Shown in pieces: positions 1 to 4,790 of a DNA stretch of 5,509 nt. This stretch comes from an uncultured Micrococcales bacterium (GTDB lineage Bacteria; Actinomycetota; Actinomycetes; Actinomycetales; Microbacteriaceae), in the NCBI GenBank assembly GCA_913062665.1, contig CAJXVY010000034.1, positions 1 to 5,509 on the forward strand. The letters run 5' to 3'. Position 1 is the stretch's first letter. Each line of letters opens with the position of its first letter. Under the pieces are notes generated by a model that saw nothing but the letters and a program-made list of their open reading frames with translations, made no database searches and was not told the DNA's origin. The position numbers and the translations under genes were made by a program.

Positions 1-676
1 TTATGCAGCACTGACAGACATTCTTGGAGCTGAGGATGCACTCGGCGATATGGACTTCAAGGTTGCAGGAACCAAGAGCTTCATAACGGCAATCCAGCTC
101 GACACCAAGCTAGACGGTATTCCAGCGAGTGTTCTTGGAGGGGCATTGGCTCAGGCTAAAGAGGCACGTTTACACATTCTGGATGTCATGAACGAAGTTA
201 TTGACGAGCCTGATGAGATGAGCCCATACGCTCCTAGAATCATCACAATTCAAATTCCTGTTGACAAAATCGGCGAGGTTATCGGACCCAAGGGCAAGGT
301 AATCAACGAGATTCAGGATGAGACCGGAGCTGACATTTCGATTGATGATGACGGAACCGTCTACATCGGCTCTGATGAGGGCGCGAAAGCCGAAGAGGCA
401 AAAGCTCGAATCAATGCAATTGCCAACCCGCACGTTCCAGAAGTTGGCGAACAGTACCTCGGTACCATCGTCAAGCTTGCTGCATTCGGAGCATTTATTT
501 CGCTGATGCCCGGTAGGGATGGCCTGTTGCACGTATCAGAGATGAAGAGCCTCAGCGGCGGAAAGCGGATTGAAAACGTTGAGGACGTTGTAACTGTTGG
601 ACAGAAGATTCAGGTTGAAATTGCCAAGATTGATGACAGGGGAAAGCTCAGTCTGAAAATGGTGGAAGCTGAATAA
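1..676 (+). CDS. pnp: Polyribonucleotide nucleotidyltransferase (PNPase), 3' part
   Basis: PNPase degrades RNA 3'->5' by phosphorolysis, releasing nucleoside diphosphates, in the cytoplasm. The frame is open from base 2, so the gene begins upstream; 224 C-terminal residues are visible of about 750 expected. Residues 5-25 ([20 protein letters not shown]) are the second RNase PH core; Asp12, Asp18 and Lys20 of this fragment align by eye with the E. coli catalytic/metal residues Asp486, Asp492 and Lys494. A KH domain follows at about 78-141, with its GxxG loop GPKG at 95-98, then an S1 RNA-binding domain at about 149-220 ([26 protein letters not shown]). The protein stops right after S1, without a long tail. 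The M16 peptidase starts on the next base, so the two are probably co-transcribed. The identification is certain; only the 5' end is missing. Confidence 0.98.
   Translation, partial: YAALTDILGAEDALGDMDFKVAGTKSFITAIQLDTKLDGIPASVLGGALAQAKEARLHILDVMNEVIDEPDEMSPYAPRIITIQIPVDKIGEVIGPKGKVINEIQDETGADISIDDDGTVYIGSDEGAKAEEAKARINAIANPHVPEVGEQYLGTIVKLAAFGAFISLMPGRDGLLHVSEMKSLSGGKRIENVEDVVTVGQKIQVEIAKIDDRGKLSLKMVEAE
664..668 (+). promoter_or_regulatory. Ribosome binding site of the M16 peptidase gene
   Basis: GGAAG lies 8 bases before the TTG start at 677, inside the last codons of pnp. It supports choosing this non-ATG start, which directly abuts the pnp TAA. Translational coupling to pnp is likely. 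Confidence 0.55.
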
Positions 677-2008
677 TTGACCAAGCTTGAACTACTGGAG
701 CCCTTCGTCGAGATTAATTCGGCGGAGGGCACCACTATCAAGAGGACACTTCTACCAAACGGCCTAAGAGTCCTCACGGAAACTGTCCCAGCCGCGCCAA
801 GTGTCTCTATCGCTGTAAGTGTTTCCGTCGGCTCACGCGATGAAGTGGAGGGTCAATTCGGCTCCACCCATTTTTTGGAACACCTTCTATTCAAGGGGAC
901 CAAAAGGCGCAGTGCTAAAGAGATAGCAGAGGCCTTCGATTCCGTTGGCGCATCTTCAAATGCTGCAACTGCAAAGGAATACACAAGCTATTACGCACGT
1001 GTTCAGAACTCTTCGCTGCCGTTGGCTGTTGACGTACTCACCGACATGGTCACCAGTTCGATTTTAGATTCCAAGGAGTTTGAGCTTGAGAGAACTGTAA
1101 TTTTAGAAGAGTTAGCGATGGTCCAAGATGACCCTGAGGACGTTGCCCACGAGGCTTCAAGTGCTGCGGTACTGGGCGAGAAAGACCCGCTTGGAAGACC
1201 TATCGGCGGGACCCCCGAAACAATCAACGCAGTCGGTCGCGAGGATGTCTTCAGTCACTACTTGGCAAATTATCGGTTGCAGGATTTAGTTATTACGGCC
1301 GCCGGTGGCGTTGATCACGATGAGCTGGTGAACCTGGCTGTAAAGAATTTTGAATTATCAGAACTTGATGTGAATCAGAATGCCAAACCTGCTCGCAGAA
1401 ACCTTGGTTCAAGAGAGTTCAGTCCTGAAAGAGGATTTGTCTCTGTGCATAAAGAAACTCAGCAGGCAAATGTTGCAATAGCAATGCCCGGTGTTTCCGC
1501 AATGGACGAGTCTCGCTACGCAATGGGTGTGCTGAATACTATTTTGGGGGGCGGGATGAGCAGCCGACTATTTCAGGAAATCAGAGAAAAAAGAGGTCTG
1601 GCCTACAGCGTTTACTCCTTCAACCAAGGCTATTCGGATGCTGGACTGTTTGGCATGTTTGCTGGAACAAGTCCCAAAAACGCCTCGGAGGTCGCGAAGC
1701 TGTTACAAGAGCAACTGCTGAGTGTTGCCAACCATGGAATAAGTGATGCTGAGTACGAATTGGCTCGCGGAAACATTGCTGGAGGCTTGGCTTTAAGGTT
1801 TGAATCCAGCCAAGCCCGAATGAACCGGTTACTTTCAGCAGAGCTTTCAATGGGCAAATTTATCGGACTAAATGAGACTCTCGAGAACTTCAACAAAGTC
1901 TCGAAAGACGAGATTCAACAGCTTGCGGCGAAGCTTGCCAATTCCCCAAAATCACTTGTTGTTGTGGGCGATGGAGACTTCGATTCGATGCAGGGGTTGA
2001 TACATTAG
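677..2008 (+). CDS. M16 family zinc metallopeptidase (insulinase/MPP type, PepR-like)
   Basis: This 443-residue protein is a probable cytoplasmic zinc endopeptidase of family M16B, the usual length for the single-chain bacterial form. The inverted zinc motif HxxEH is His65-Phe-Leu-Glu68-His69; Glu145, 76 residues after His69 in ILEELAMVQDDPED, fits the third zinc ligand. The C-terminal M16 domain has the expected GGGMSSRLFQEIREKRGLAY stretch (291-310), including the Arg/Tyr pair around 306-310. All catalytic residues are present, so the protein should be active. No signal peptide is seen. The start is TTG at 677, directly after the pnp TAA; GGAAG at 664-668 lies 8 bases upstream as an SD, and the next in-frame Met is beyond the zinc motif. 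The order pnp-peptidase matches gpsI-pepR of M. tuberculosis, which supports orthology. The natural substrate is not known from the sequence. Confidence 0.95.
   Translation: MTKLELLEPFVEINSAEGTTIKRTLLPNGLRVLTETVPAAPSVSIAVSVSVGSRDEVEGQFGSTHFLEHLLFKGTKRRSAKEIAEAFDSVGASSNAATAKEYTSYYARVQNSSLPLAVDVLTDMVTSSILDSKEFELERTVILEELAMVQDDPEDVAHEASSAAVLGEKDPLGRPIGGTPETINAVGREDVFSHYLANYRLQDLVITAAGGVDHDELVNLAVKNFELSELDVNQNAKPARRNLGSREFSPERGFVSVHKETQQANVAIAMPGVSAMDESRYAMGVLNTILGGGMSSRLFQEIREKRGLAYSVYSFNQGYSDAGLFGMFAGTSPKNASEVAKLLQEQLLSVANHGISDAEYELARGNIAGGLALRFESSQARMNRLLSAELSMGKFIGLNETLENFNKVSKDEIQQLAAKLANSPKSLVVVGDGDFDSMQGLIH
2001..2006 (+). promoter_or_regulatory. Possible leaderless -10 box before dapB
   Basis: TACATT matches the actinobacterial TANNNT -10 pattern and ends 6 bases before the dapB ATG, so transcription could start at the start codon. 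No -35 is recognisable and no well-spaced SD exists. It lies inside the last codons of the peptidase gene and may be coincidental. Confidence 0.3.
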
Positions 2009-2012
2009 GCGC

Positions 2013-2723
2013 ATGGCAGAAACAGTATGTGTTGTTGGCACAGGTCGGATGGGCTCGCTAGCCCTCGAAATTATCGAGCAGACAGAGGGTCTTCAGCTGC
2101 ATTCGGCATTGAATTCCAAATCCTCTCTGGATGAGATGGCGGGTGCCGATACGGTAGTGGATTTCACAAGGTTTGATGTCAGTCAGGAAGTTGTGAAAAA
2201 GGCTCTGGCTAACAAGCAGAATGTCATTATCGGCACTAGTGGTTGGGACCAGCAGGCAGTGTCCGAACTCAGGAAACAAGCTGGCAATCAGTCAGTTCTT
2301 CTGGTTCCAAATTTCAGCGTCGGCTCCATGCTTTTGCAAATGTTCAGTGCTTCTGCAGCTAAGTTTTTTGACTCAGTGGAGATTATTGAGGGCCACCACC
2401 AGCACAAGGTTGACTCACCATCTGGAACCGCGGTAAGAACTGCTGAGCTGATGGCTGAGGCGCGGGGGAGTGATTTTGAATCTCCAAACACCGATCAGCC
2501 GGCAAGGGGAGAGGCTGTAAAGGGGGTCCCAATTCACTCTCTGAGAATGCAAGGAATTTCGGCTATGCAAGAGGTGAATCTTGGAAATGATTTCGAGTCG
2601 TTGAAGCTTTCTCATAACACCAATTCTCACCAGGCCTACGCCAAAGGGATGCAGCTTGCCATGCTATCGGTTGGTCGGATGAGTGGAGTCAATGTCGGTC
2701 TTGCAAGCCTAATTTCAGACTGA
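2013..2723 (+). CDS. dapB: 4-hydroxy-tetrahydrodipicolinate reductase
   Basis: DapB reduces the DapA product (4-hydroxy-tetrahydrodipicolinate) to tetrahydrodipicolinate with NAD(P)H, in the diaminopimelate/lysine pathway. The 236 residues are near the usual 245-270. An N-terminal Rossmann domain (VVGTGRMGSL at 7-16, VVDFT at 48-52, GTSGW at 74-78, PNFSVGSM at 99-106) is followed by the DapB signature E126-G-H-H-Q-H-K-V-D-S-P-S-G-T-A. His128 and Lys132 align with the catalytic His132/Lys136 of the M. tuberculosis enzyme. One oddity is the nucleotide loop, which reads GTGRMG (GxGxxG) where DapB normally has GxxGxxG, one residue longer. The acidic residue that contacts the NADH ribose in E. coli (Glu38) appears to be Asn34, so NADPH use is possible (eye alignment). 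The gene starts 4 bases after the peptidase gene. AGG at 2007-2009 is too close to the ATG to be a good SD. Confidence 0.96.
   Translation: MAETVCVVGTGRMGSLALEIIEQTEGLQLHSALNSKSSLDEMAGADTVVDFTRFDVSQEVVKKALANKQNVIIGTSGWDQQAVSELRKQAGNQSVLLVPNFSVGSMLLQMFSASAAKFFDSVEIIEGHHQHKVDSPSGTAVRTAELMAEARGSDFESPNTDQPARGEAVKGVPIHSLRMQGISAMQEVNLGNDFESLKLSHNTNSHQAYAKGMQLAMLSVGRMSGVNVGLASLISD
2710..2715 (+). promoter_or_regulatory. Possible leaderless -10 box before the TPR gene
   Basis: TAATTT fits TANNNT and ends 7 bases before the ATG at 2723, within the dapB 3' end. No SD precedes this gene. Coupling through the TGATG overlap is the simpler explanation, so confidence is low. Confidence 0.25.
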
Positions 2724-3163
2724 TGACCACCAAAATATGGATTGCGGTAATGACCGCTCTCAGCGCTTTATATCTTGGGCTGATGCTGCAGCGAGGCATA
2801 GTGTTGTTATCGGATCCAAATCTGCTTGTAAAAATATTGGGATTGGCATTGTTGCTATTACCAATGTTTGCTTTTTGGGCGATAGCTCGGGAGATTGGTT
2901 TTGGTCTTTCAAGCGAGAGACTGGCAAGAAAGATTCCGCAGCAAAGCTTTGATCAACTCGGCCTTGAGCTAAGGCCGTCGGGGAGAGCCACTAAACAAAG
3001 TGCCGAGCGAGCCTTTAGGCAAATAAGTGAACTTTTGCAAAAAGACGAGACCTGGCAGAACTGGTTTTTGCTGGGAGTTGCCTATGAAGCAAACGGCGAC
3101 AGGCGTCGGGCTCGAGGTTCGATAAGAAAAGCTATCGAGCTAGAGCGCTCTGCAAGCGCTTAA
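2723..3163 (+). CDS. Small membrane protein with two TM segments and one C-terminal TPR
   Basis: This 146-residue protein has no assigned function. Two hydrophobic segments are visible at about 5-27 and 34-56, followed by a basic cytoplasmic-looking linker (REIGFGLSSERLARK). The C-terminal TPR motif at about 114-142 has the consensus residues in register: W(4) LLG(6-8) Y(11) A(20) I(24) A(27), with the usual position-32 Pro replaced by Arg. A preceding helix (94-106, AERAFRQISELLQ) may pack as half of another repeat. With only one or two repeats it is probably a partner-binding or oligomerising module rather than an enzyme. The ATG overlaps the dapB stop (TGATG), so translation may be coupled. 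From memory, similar short 'tetratricopeptide repeat' proteins occur near dapB in Microbacteriaceae. The 3' end overlaps the convergent DUF4395 gene by 32 bases. ATG 2750 is an alternative start but would cut into the first TM segment. Confidence 0.85.
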   Translation: MTTKIWIAVMTALSALYLGLMLQRGIVLLSDPNLLVKILGLALLLLPMFAFWAIAREIGFGLSSERLARKIPQQSFDQLGLELRPSGRATKQSAERAFRQISELLQKDETWQNWFLLGVAYEANGDRRRARGSIRKAIELERSASA

Positions 3164-3566
3164 TTCTCAAATACATTACACAACCCAGGCAGAAGTCGAA
3201 GTAGGCGTTGAGGGCGCTTGCTACAAAGACGACACCTAATCCGATAAGCGAACCGGTTAGCGGGTTCACTAAGGCAATTAACAGCCCTAGAACACTGACT
3301 GATAGTCCAACCTGCTGTGCGAATCTGGGGGGCCTGGGGTCTTCGAGGTATTCGGGCTCGGCCAATTTGGGTCTGAGAACTTTGAACAGCACGCTGTAAG
3401 GGTGAGTGGCTGGCGCAAAAACCCCCCAGGCAAAAAGCGCAAACACTATTGAGAGCACAACTAGCCCTAAGCCTGAATTTATTTGGGCAAGGACAAACCC
3501 AGATAGAGAGATGAGACTCGTGATTCCGGCACCGATTCTTGGAGCCCGCGGGTCAATTCGCTGCAT
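3132..3566 (-). CDS. DUF4395 family four-TM membrane protein with C-terminal CxxC
   Basis: This 144-residue integral membrane protein is recognised as DUF4395 by the opening IDPRAPRIGAGIT, the middle PYSVLFKVLRPKL...EDPRPPRFAQQVGL and the C-terminal ALNAYFDFCLGCVMYL. Four hydrophobic segments lie at about 11-28, 33-52, 84-101 and 105-122. The basic N terminus, the Arg/Lys-rich 60-81 loop and the basic C terminus (RIKRLQSALAR) suggest all three face the cytoplasm. That puts the CLGC pair (Cys126, Cys129) at the cytoplasmic end of TM4. The family has no established function. It is placed directly downstream of a thioredoxin-fold gene, with a 14-base overlap, which suggests a shared thiol-redox role (inference). 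The start is firm: a near-perfect SD lies 6 bases upstream, inside the thioredoxin gene. Confidence 0.92.
   Translation of the reverse strand: MQRIDPRAPRIGAGITSLISLSGFVLAQINSGLGLVVLSIVFALFAWGVFAPATHPYSVLFKVLRPKLAEPEYLEDPRPPRFAQQVGLSVSVLGLLIALVNPLTGSLIGLGVVFVASALNAYFDFCLGCVMYLRIKRLQSALAR
3144..3171 (+). terminator. Weak hairpin at the convergent gene ends
   Basis: AGCGCT, a 5-base loop CTGCA and AGCGCT (3144-3160) form a 6-bp stem ending just before the TPR gene's TAA, followed by the T-containing but not pure TAATTCTC. A second inverted repeat, TCGATA/TATCGA (3119-3124 with 3133-3138), lies beside it over the DUF4395 stop. Either might help end the converging transcripts. Neither has a proper T-tract, and both lie in coding sequence. 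Confidence 0.25.
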
Positions 3567-3963
3567 TTGCTGCCTCCTTCAAATTCAATTCTGCAATTTG
3601 CTTCTTTGTAATCGCTCCACTAATTCTTTGGTGGATGCTGCCGTCCTGTCCTACATGCAACAGGGTGGGAGTTTGCTTGATCTGAAACTTTGCTGCCAGG
3701 TCCAATCTGTTTGTGACATCAACCTCCGCATAAGTCAGTGAGGCAGCTTCTAGATTTCTTCTCACTTGCGGGCACTTGGAGCACAATTCCGTTGTGAAAA
3801 GTAAAAGCTCGGCACCCTTGGCGCTCGCCTCAACACCGATTACTTTCTCCAACTCAACTCTTTTTGGAACTACTCCCAGCCACTGAATGCCACCAAGCTT
3901 GTAGCCAAAGCCCAGTGCAAGGGTGACCGCAATCAGCAGCAGTGACGATACCAGAATGTCCAT
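3553..3963 (-). CDS. Membrane-anchored thioredoxin-fold protein (CSKC active site)
   Basis: This 136-residue protein has an N-terminal hydrophobic anchor (about 2-20) and a thioredoxin-like domain (about 50-130). The redox motif C61-S-K-C64-P follows the strand ELLLFTTEL, and the cis-proline loop is QTPT (Pro99), followed by the β-strand/glycine pattern LLHVGQDGSIHQRISG. The family transfers electrons or forms and reduces disulfides. CSKC differs from the WCGPC of true thioredoxins, so the redox potential and partners may differ. Acidic MD before the anchor and YK...PKR after it favour a cytoplasmic thioredoxin domain by the positive-inside rule (inference); a periplasmic-type or extracytoplasmic location is the alternative. 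I chose ATG 3963 over an in-frame TTG at 3969. The TTG has no SD and would fall between the predicted -10 box and the transcription start. The gene overlaps the DUF4395 gene by 14 bases, indicating an operon. Confidence 0.9.
   Translation of the reverse strand: MDILVSSLLLIAVTLALGFGYKLGGIQWLGVVPKRVELEKVIGVEASAKGAELLLFTTELCSKCPQVRRNLEAASLTYAEVDVTNRLDLAAKFQIKQTPTLLHVGQDGSIHQRISGAITKKQIAELNLKEAANAAN
3573..3579 (-). promoter_or_regulatory. Strong Shine-Dalgarno of the DUF4395 gene
   Basis: On the minus strand AAGGAGG sits 6 bases before the ATG at 3566, inside the 3' end of the thioredoxin gene. It fixes the DUF4395 start and predicts efficient internal initiation on a two-gene mRNA. It is the best SD in the window. 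Confidence 0.85.
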
Positions 3964-3969
3964 GAACAA

Positions 3970-3975
3970 AAACTA
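3970..3975 (-). promoter_or_regulatory. Predicted leaderless promoter -10 of the thioredoxin-like gene
   Basis: On the minus strand TAGTTT ends 6 bases before the ATG at 3963, with no SD between. This matches the TANNNT-N6-RTG layout of actinobacterial leaderless genes. No good -35 is seen at 16-18 bases; a TTGACC at 3992-3987 is too close (11-base spacer). Confidence 0.55.
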
Positions 3976-3988
3976 AAACAGGTTGGGG

Positions 3989-3998
3989 TCAAATTTGA
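3989..3998. promoter_or_regulatory. Perfect 10-bp palindrome in the divergent intergenic region
   Basis: TCAAATTTGA is a perfect inverted repeat lying between the two opposed -10 boxes, over the expected -35 zone of the thioredoxin-like gene. It could be an operator. A palindrome this size arises by chance in roughly one of a dozen regions of this length, so this is only a candidate. Confidence 0.2.
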
Positions 3999-4029
3999 TG
4001 TTGCTACCAATTGTTTAGCTTGCCCGCAT

Positions 4030-4035
4030 TAGGCT
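4030..4035 (+). promoter_or_regulatory. Predicted leaderless promoter -10 of thyX
   Basis: TAGGCT ends 7 bases before the GTG start of thyX, placing the likely transcription start at or next to the start codon. The same TAGGCTGA octamer precedes dapA at nearly the same distance. The internal AGG could alternatively act as a weak SD. Confidence 0.55.
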
Positions 4036-4042
4036 GACCCTC

Positions 4043-4768
4043 GTGAGCGAAATTGAATTTAGAAGTGATATGACTGTGGAGCTGGTCAGGGCCAGCGCCC
4101 AAGACAGCGATGTAATCTTTGCAGCCAGGGTCTCAACCCAGGGGGAGCAAACTCTGGAGGCCGCTCAGGCAGAGCAAGAAGCACAGAAAAAGGATCGTGG
4201 ACTCATTAACTATTTGATGCGCGATCGTCATGGTTCGCCATTCGAGCACAATTCAATGACTTTTTACGTGCAGGCTCCGATTTTCGTTTTCAGAGAGTTC
4301 ATGCGTCACAGAATCGCAAGCTATAACGAAGAGAGTGGTCGCTATCGCGAACTTAAGCCTGTTTTTTATGTACCGGATGAAAACCGAAACCTGATTCAGG
4401 TAGGAAAACCTGGTGCCTACGAGTTTGAACCGGGAACTGCCGAACAGCAGTCACTGGTCCAGCAGGAGGTCATGAGCGTGACCAGGGCGAGCTACGAGTC
4501 CTATCAGAGAATGCTTGAAGCCGGGGTTGCTCGCGAAGTTGCTCGCATAGCACTGCCGCTCAATATTTACTCAAGCATGTATGTCACTATGAATGCCAGG
4601 TCACTTATGAACTTCCTAAGCCTTAGGACAAAGCGTGATGACTCTCACTTCCCCTCTTATCCTCAGCGTGAAATTGAGATGTGTGCTGAGCAGATGGAAA
4701 ACGAATGGGCGAAGCTAATGCCGATAAGTCACGAGATGTTTAACCAAAACGGAAGAGTCGCTCCGTAA
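4043..4768 (+). CDS. thyX: FAD-dependent thymidylate synthase
   Basis: ThyX methylates dUMP to dTMP using methylenetetrahydrofolate as carbon donor and FAD/NADPH as reductant, in the cytoplasm. The 241 residues match the actinobacterial form (M. tuberculosis, 250). The defining RHRX7S motif is complete: Arg88-His89-Arg90, then IASYNEE, then Ser98, continuing GRYREL. Other conserved blocks are HGSPFEHNSMTF (63-74), the helix REVARIALP (164-172) with MNARSLMNFLSLR (183-195), and FPSYPQREIE (203-212). No residue known to be essential is missing. The start is GTG at 4043. An AGG at 4031-4033 is a possible weak SD, but it sits inside a TAGGCT box that looks like a leaderless promoter. dapA follows after 22 bases. 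In M. tuberculosis thyX is likewise directly before dapA. Confidence 0.98.
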   Translation: MSEIEFRSDMTVELVRASAQDSDVIFAARVSTQGEQTLEAAQAEQEAQKKDRGLINYLMRDRHGSPFEHNSMTFYVQAPIFVFREFMRHRIASYNEESGRYRELKPVFYVPDENRNLIQVGKPGAYEFEPGTAEQQSLVQQEVMSVTRASYESYQRMLEAGVAREVARIALPLNIYSSMYVTMNARSLMNFLSLRTKRDDSHFPSYPQREIEMCAEQMENEWAKLMPISHEMFNQNGRVAP

Positions 4769-4778
4769 CATTCAACGA

Positions 4779-4784
4779 TAGGCT
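4779..4784 (+). promoter_or_regulatory. Predicted leaderless promoter -10 of dapA
   Basis: TAGGCT ends 6 bases before the dapA ATG in the 22-base thyX-dapA gap. It suggests dapA has its own promoter besides any read-through from thyX. No -35 is recognisable. AGG at 4780-4782, 8 bases from the ATG, is the competing reading as an SD. Confidence 0.5.
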
Positions 4785-4790
4785 GAACCT

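Noticed and set aside
170..532. 120-codon minus-strand open frame within pnp
   Set aside because: It is antisense to the KH and S1 domains of PNPase, with no family resemblance and no SD.
1546..1551. Run of six G as a possible frameshift or slippage site in the M16 peptidase gene
   Set aside because: The frame is intact and encodes the conserved GGGMSSRLF motif; no alternative downstream frame is meaningful.
3252..3269. GAACC...GGTTC inverted repeat inside the DUF4395 gene
   Set aside because: It is a 5-bp stem in coding sequence with no T-tract or regulatory position; expected by chance.
3406..3741. 111-codon open frame on the plus strand across the thioredoxin-like/DUF4395 genes
   Set aside because: It is antisense to two well-supported genes, has no recognisable domain or SD, and its composition looks like a frame shadow.
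3987..3992. TTGACC (minus strand) as -35 of the thioredoxin-like gene
   Set aside because: Only 11 bases separate it from TAGTTT, too short for a normal promoter.
3995..4021. Alternative thyX promoter TTGATG ... TAGCTT
   Set aside because: The spacer is only 15 bases, and the TAGGCT box shared with dapA fits the start better. It could still be a secondary promoter.
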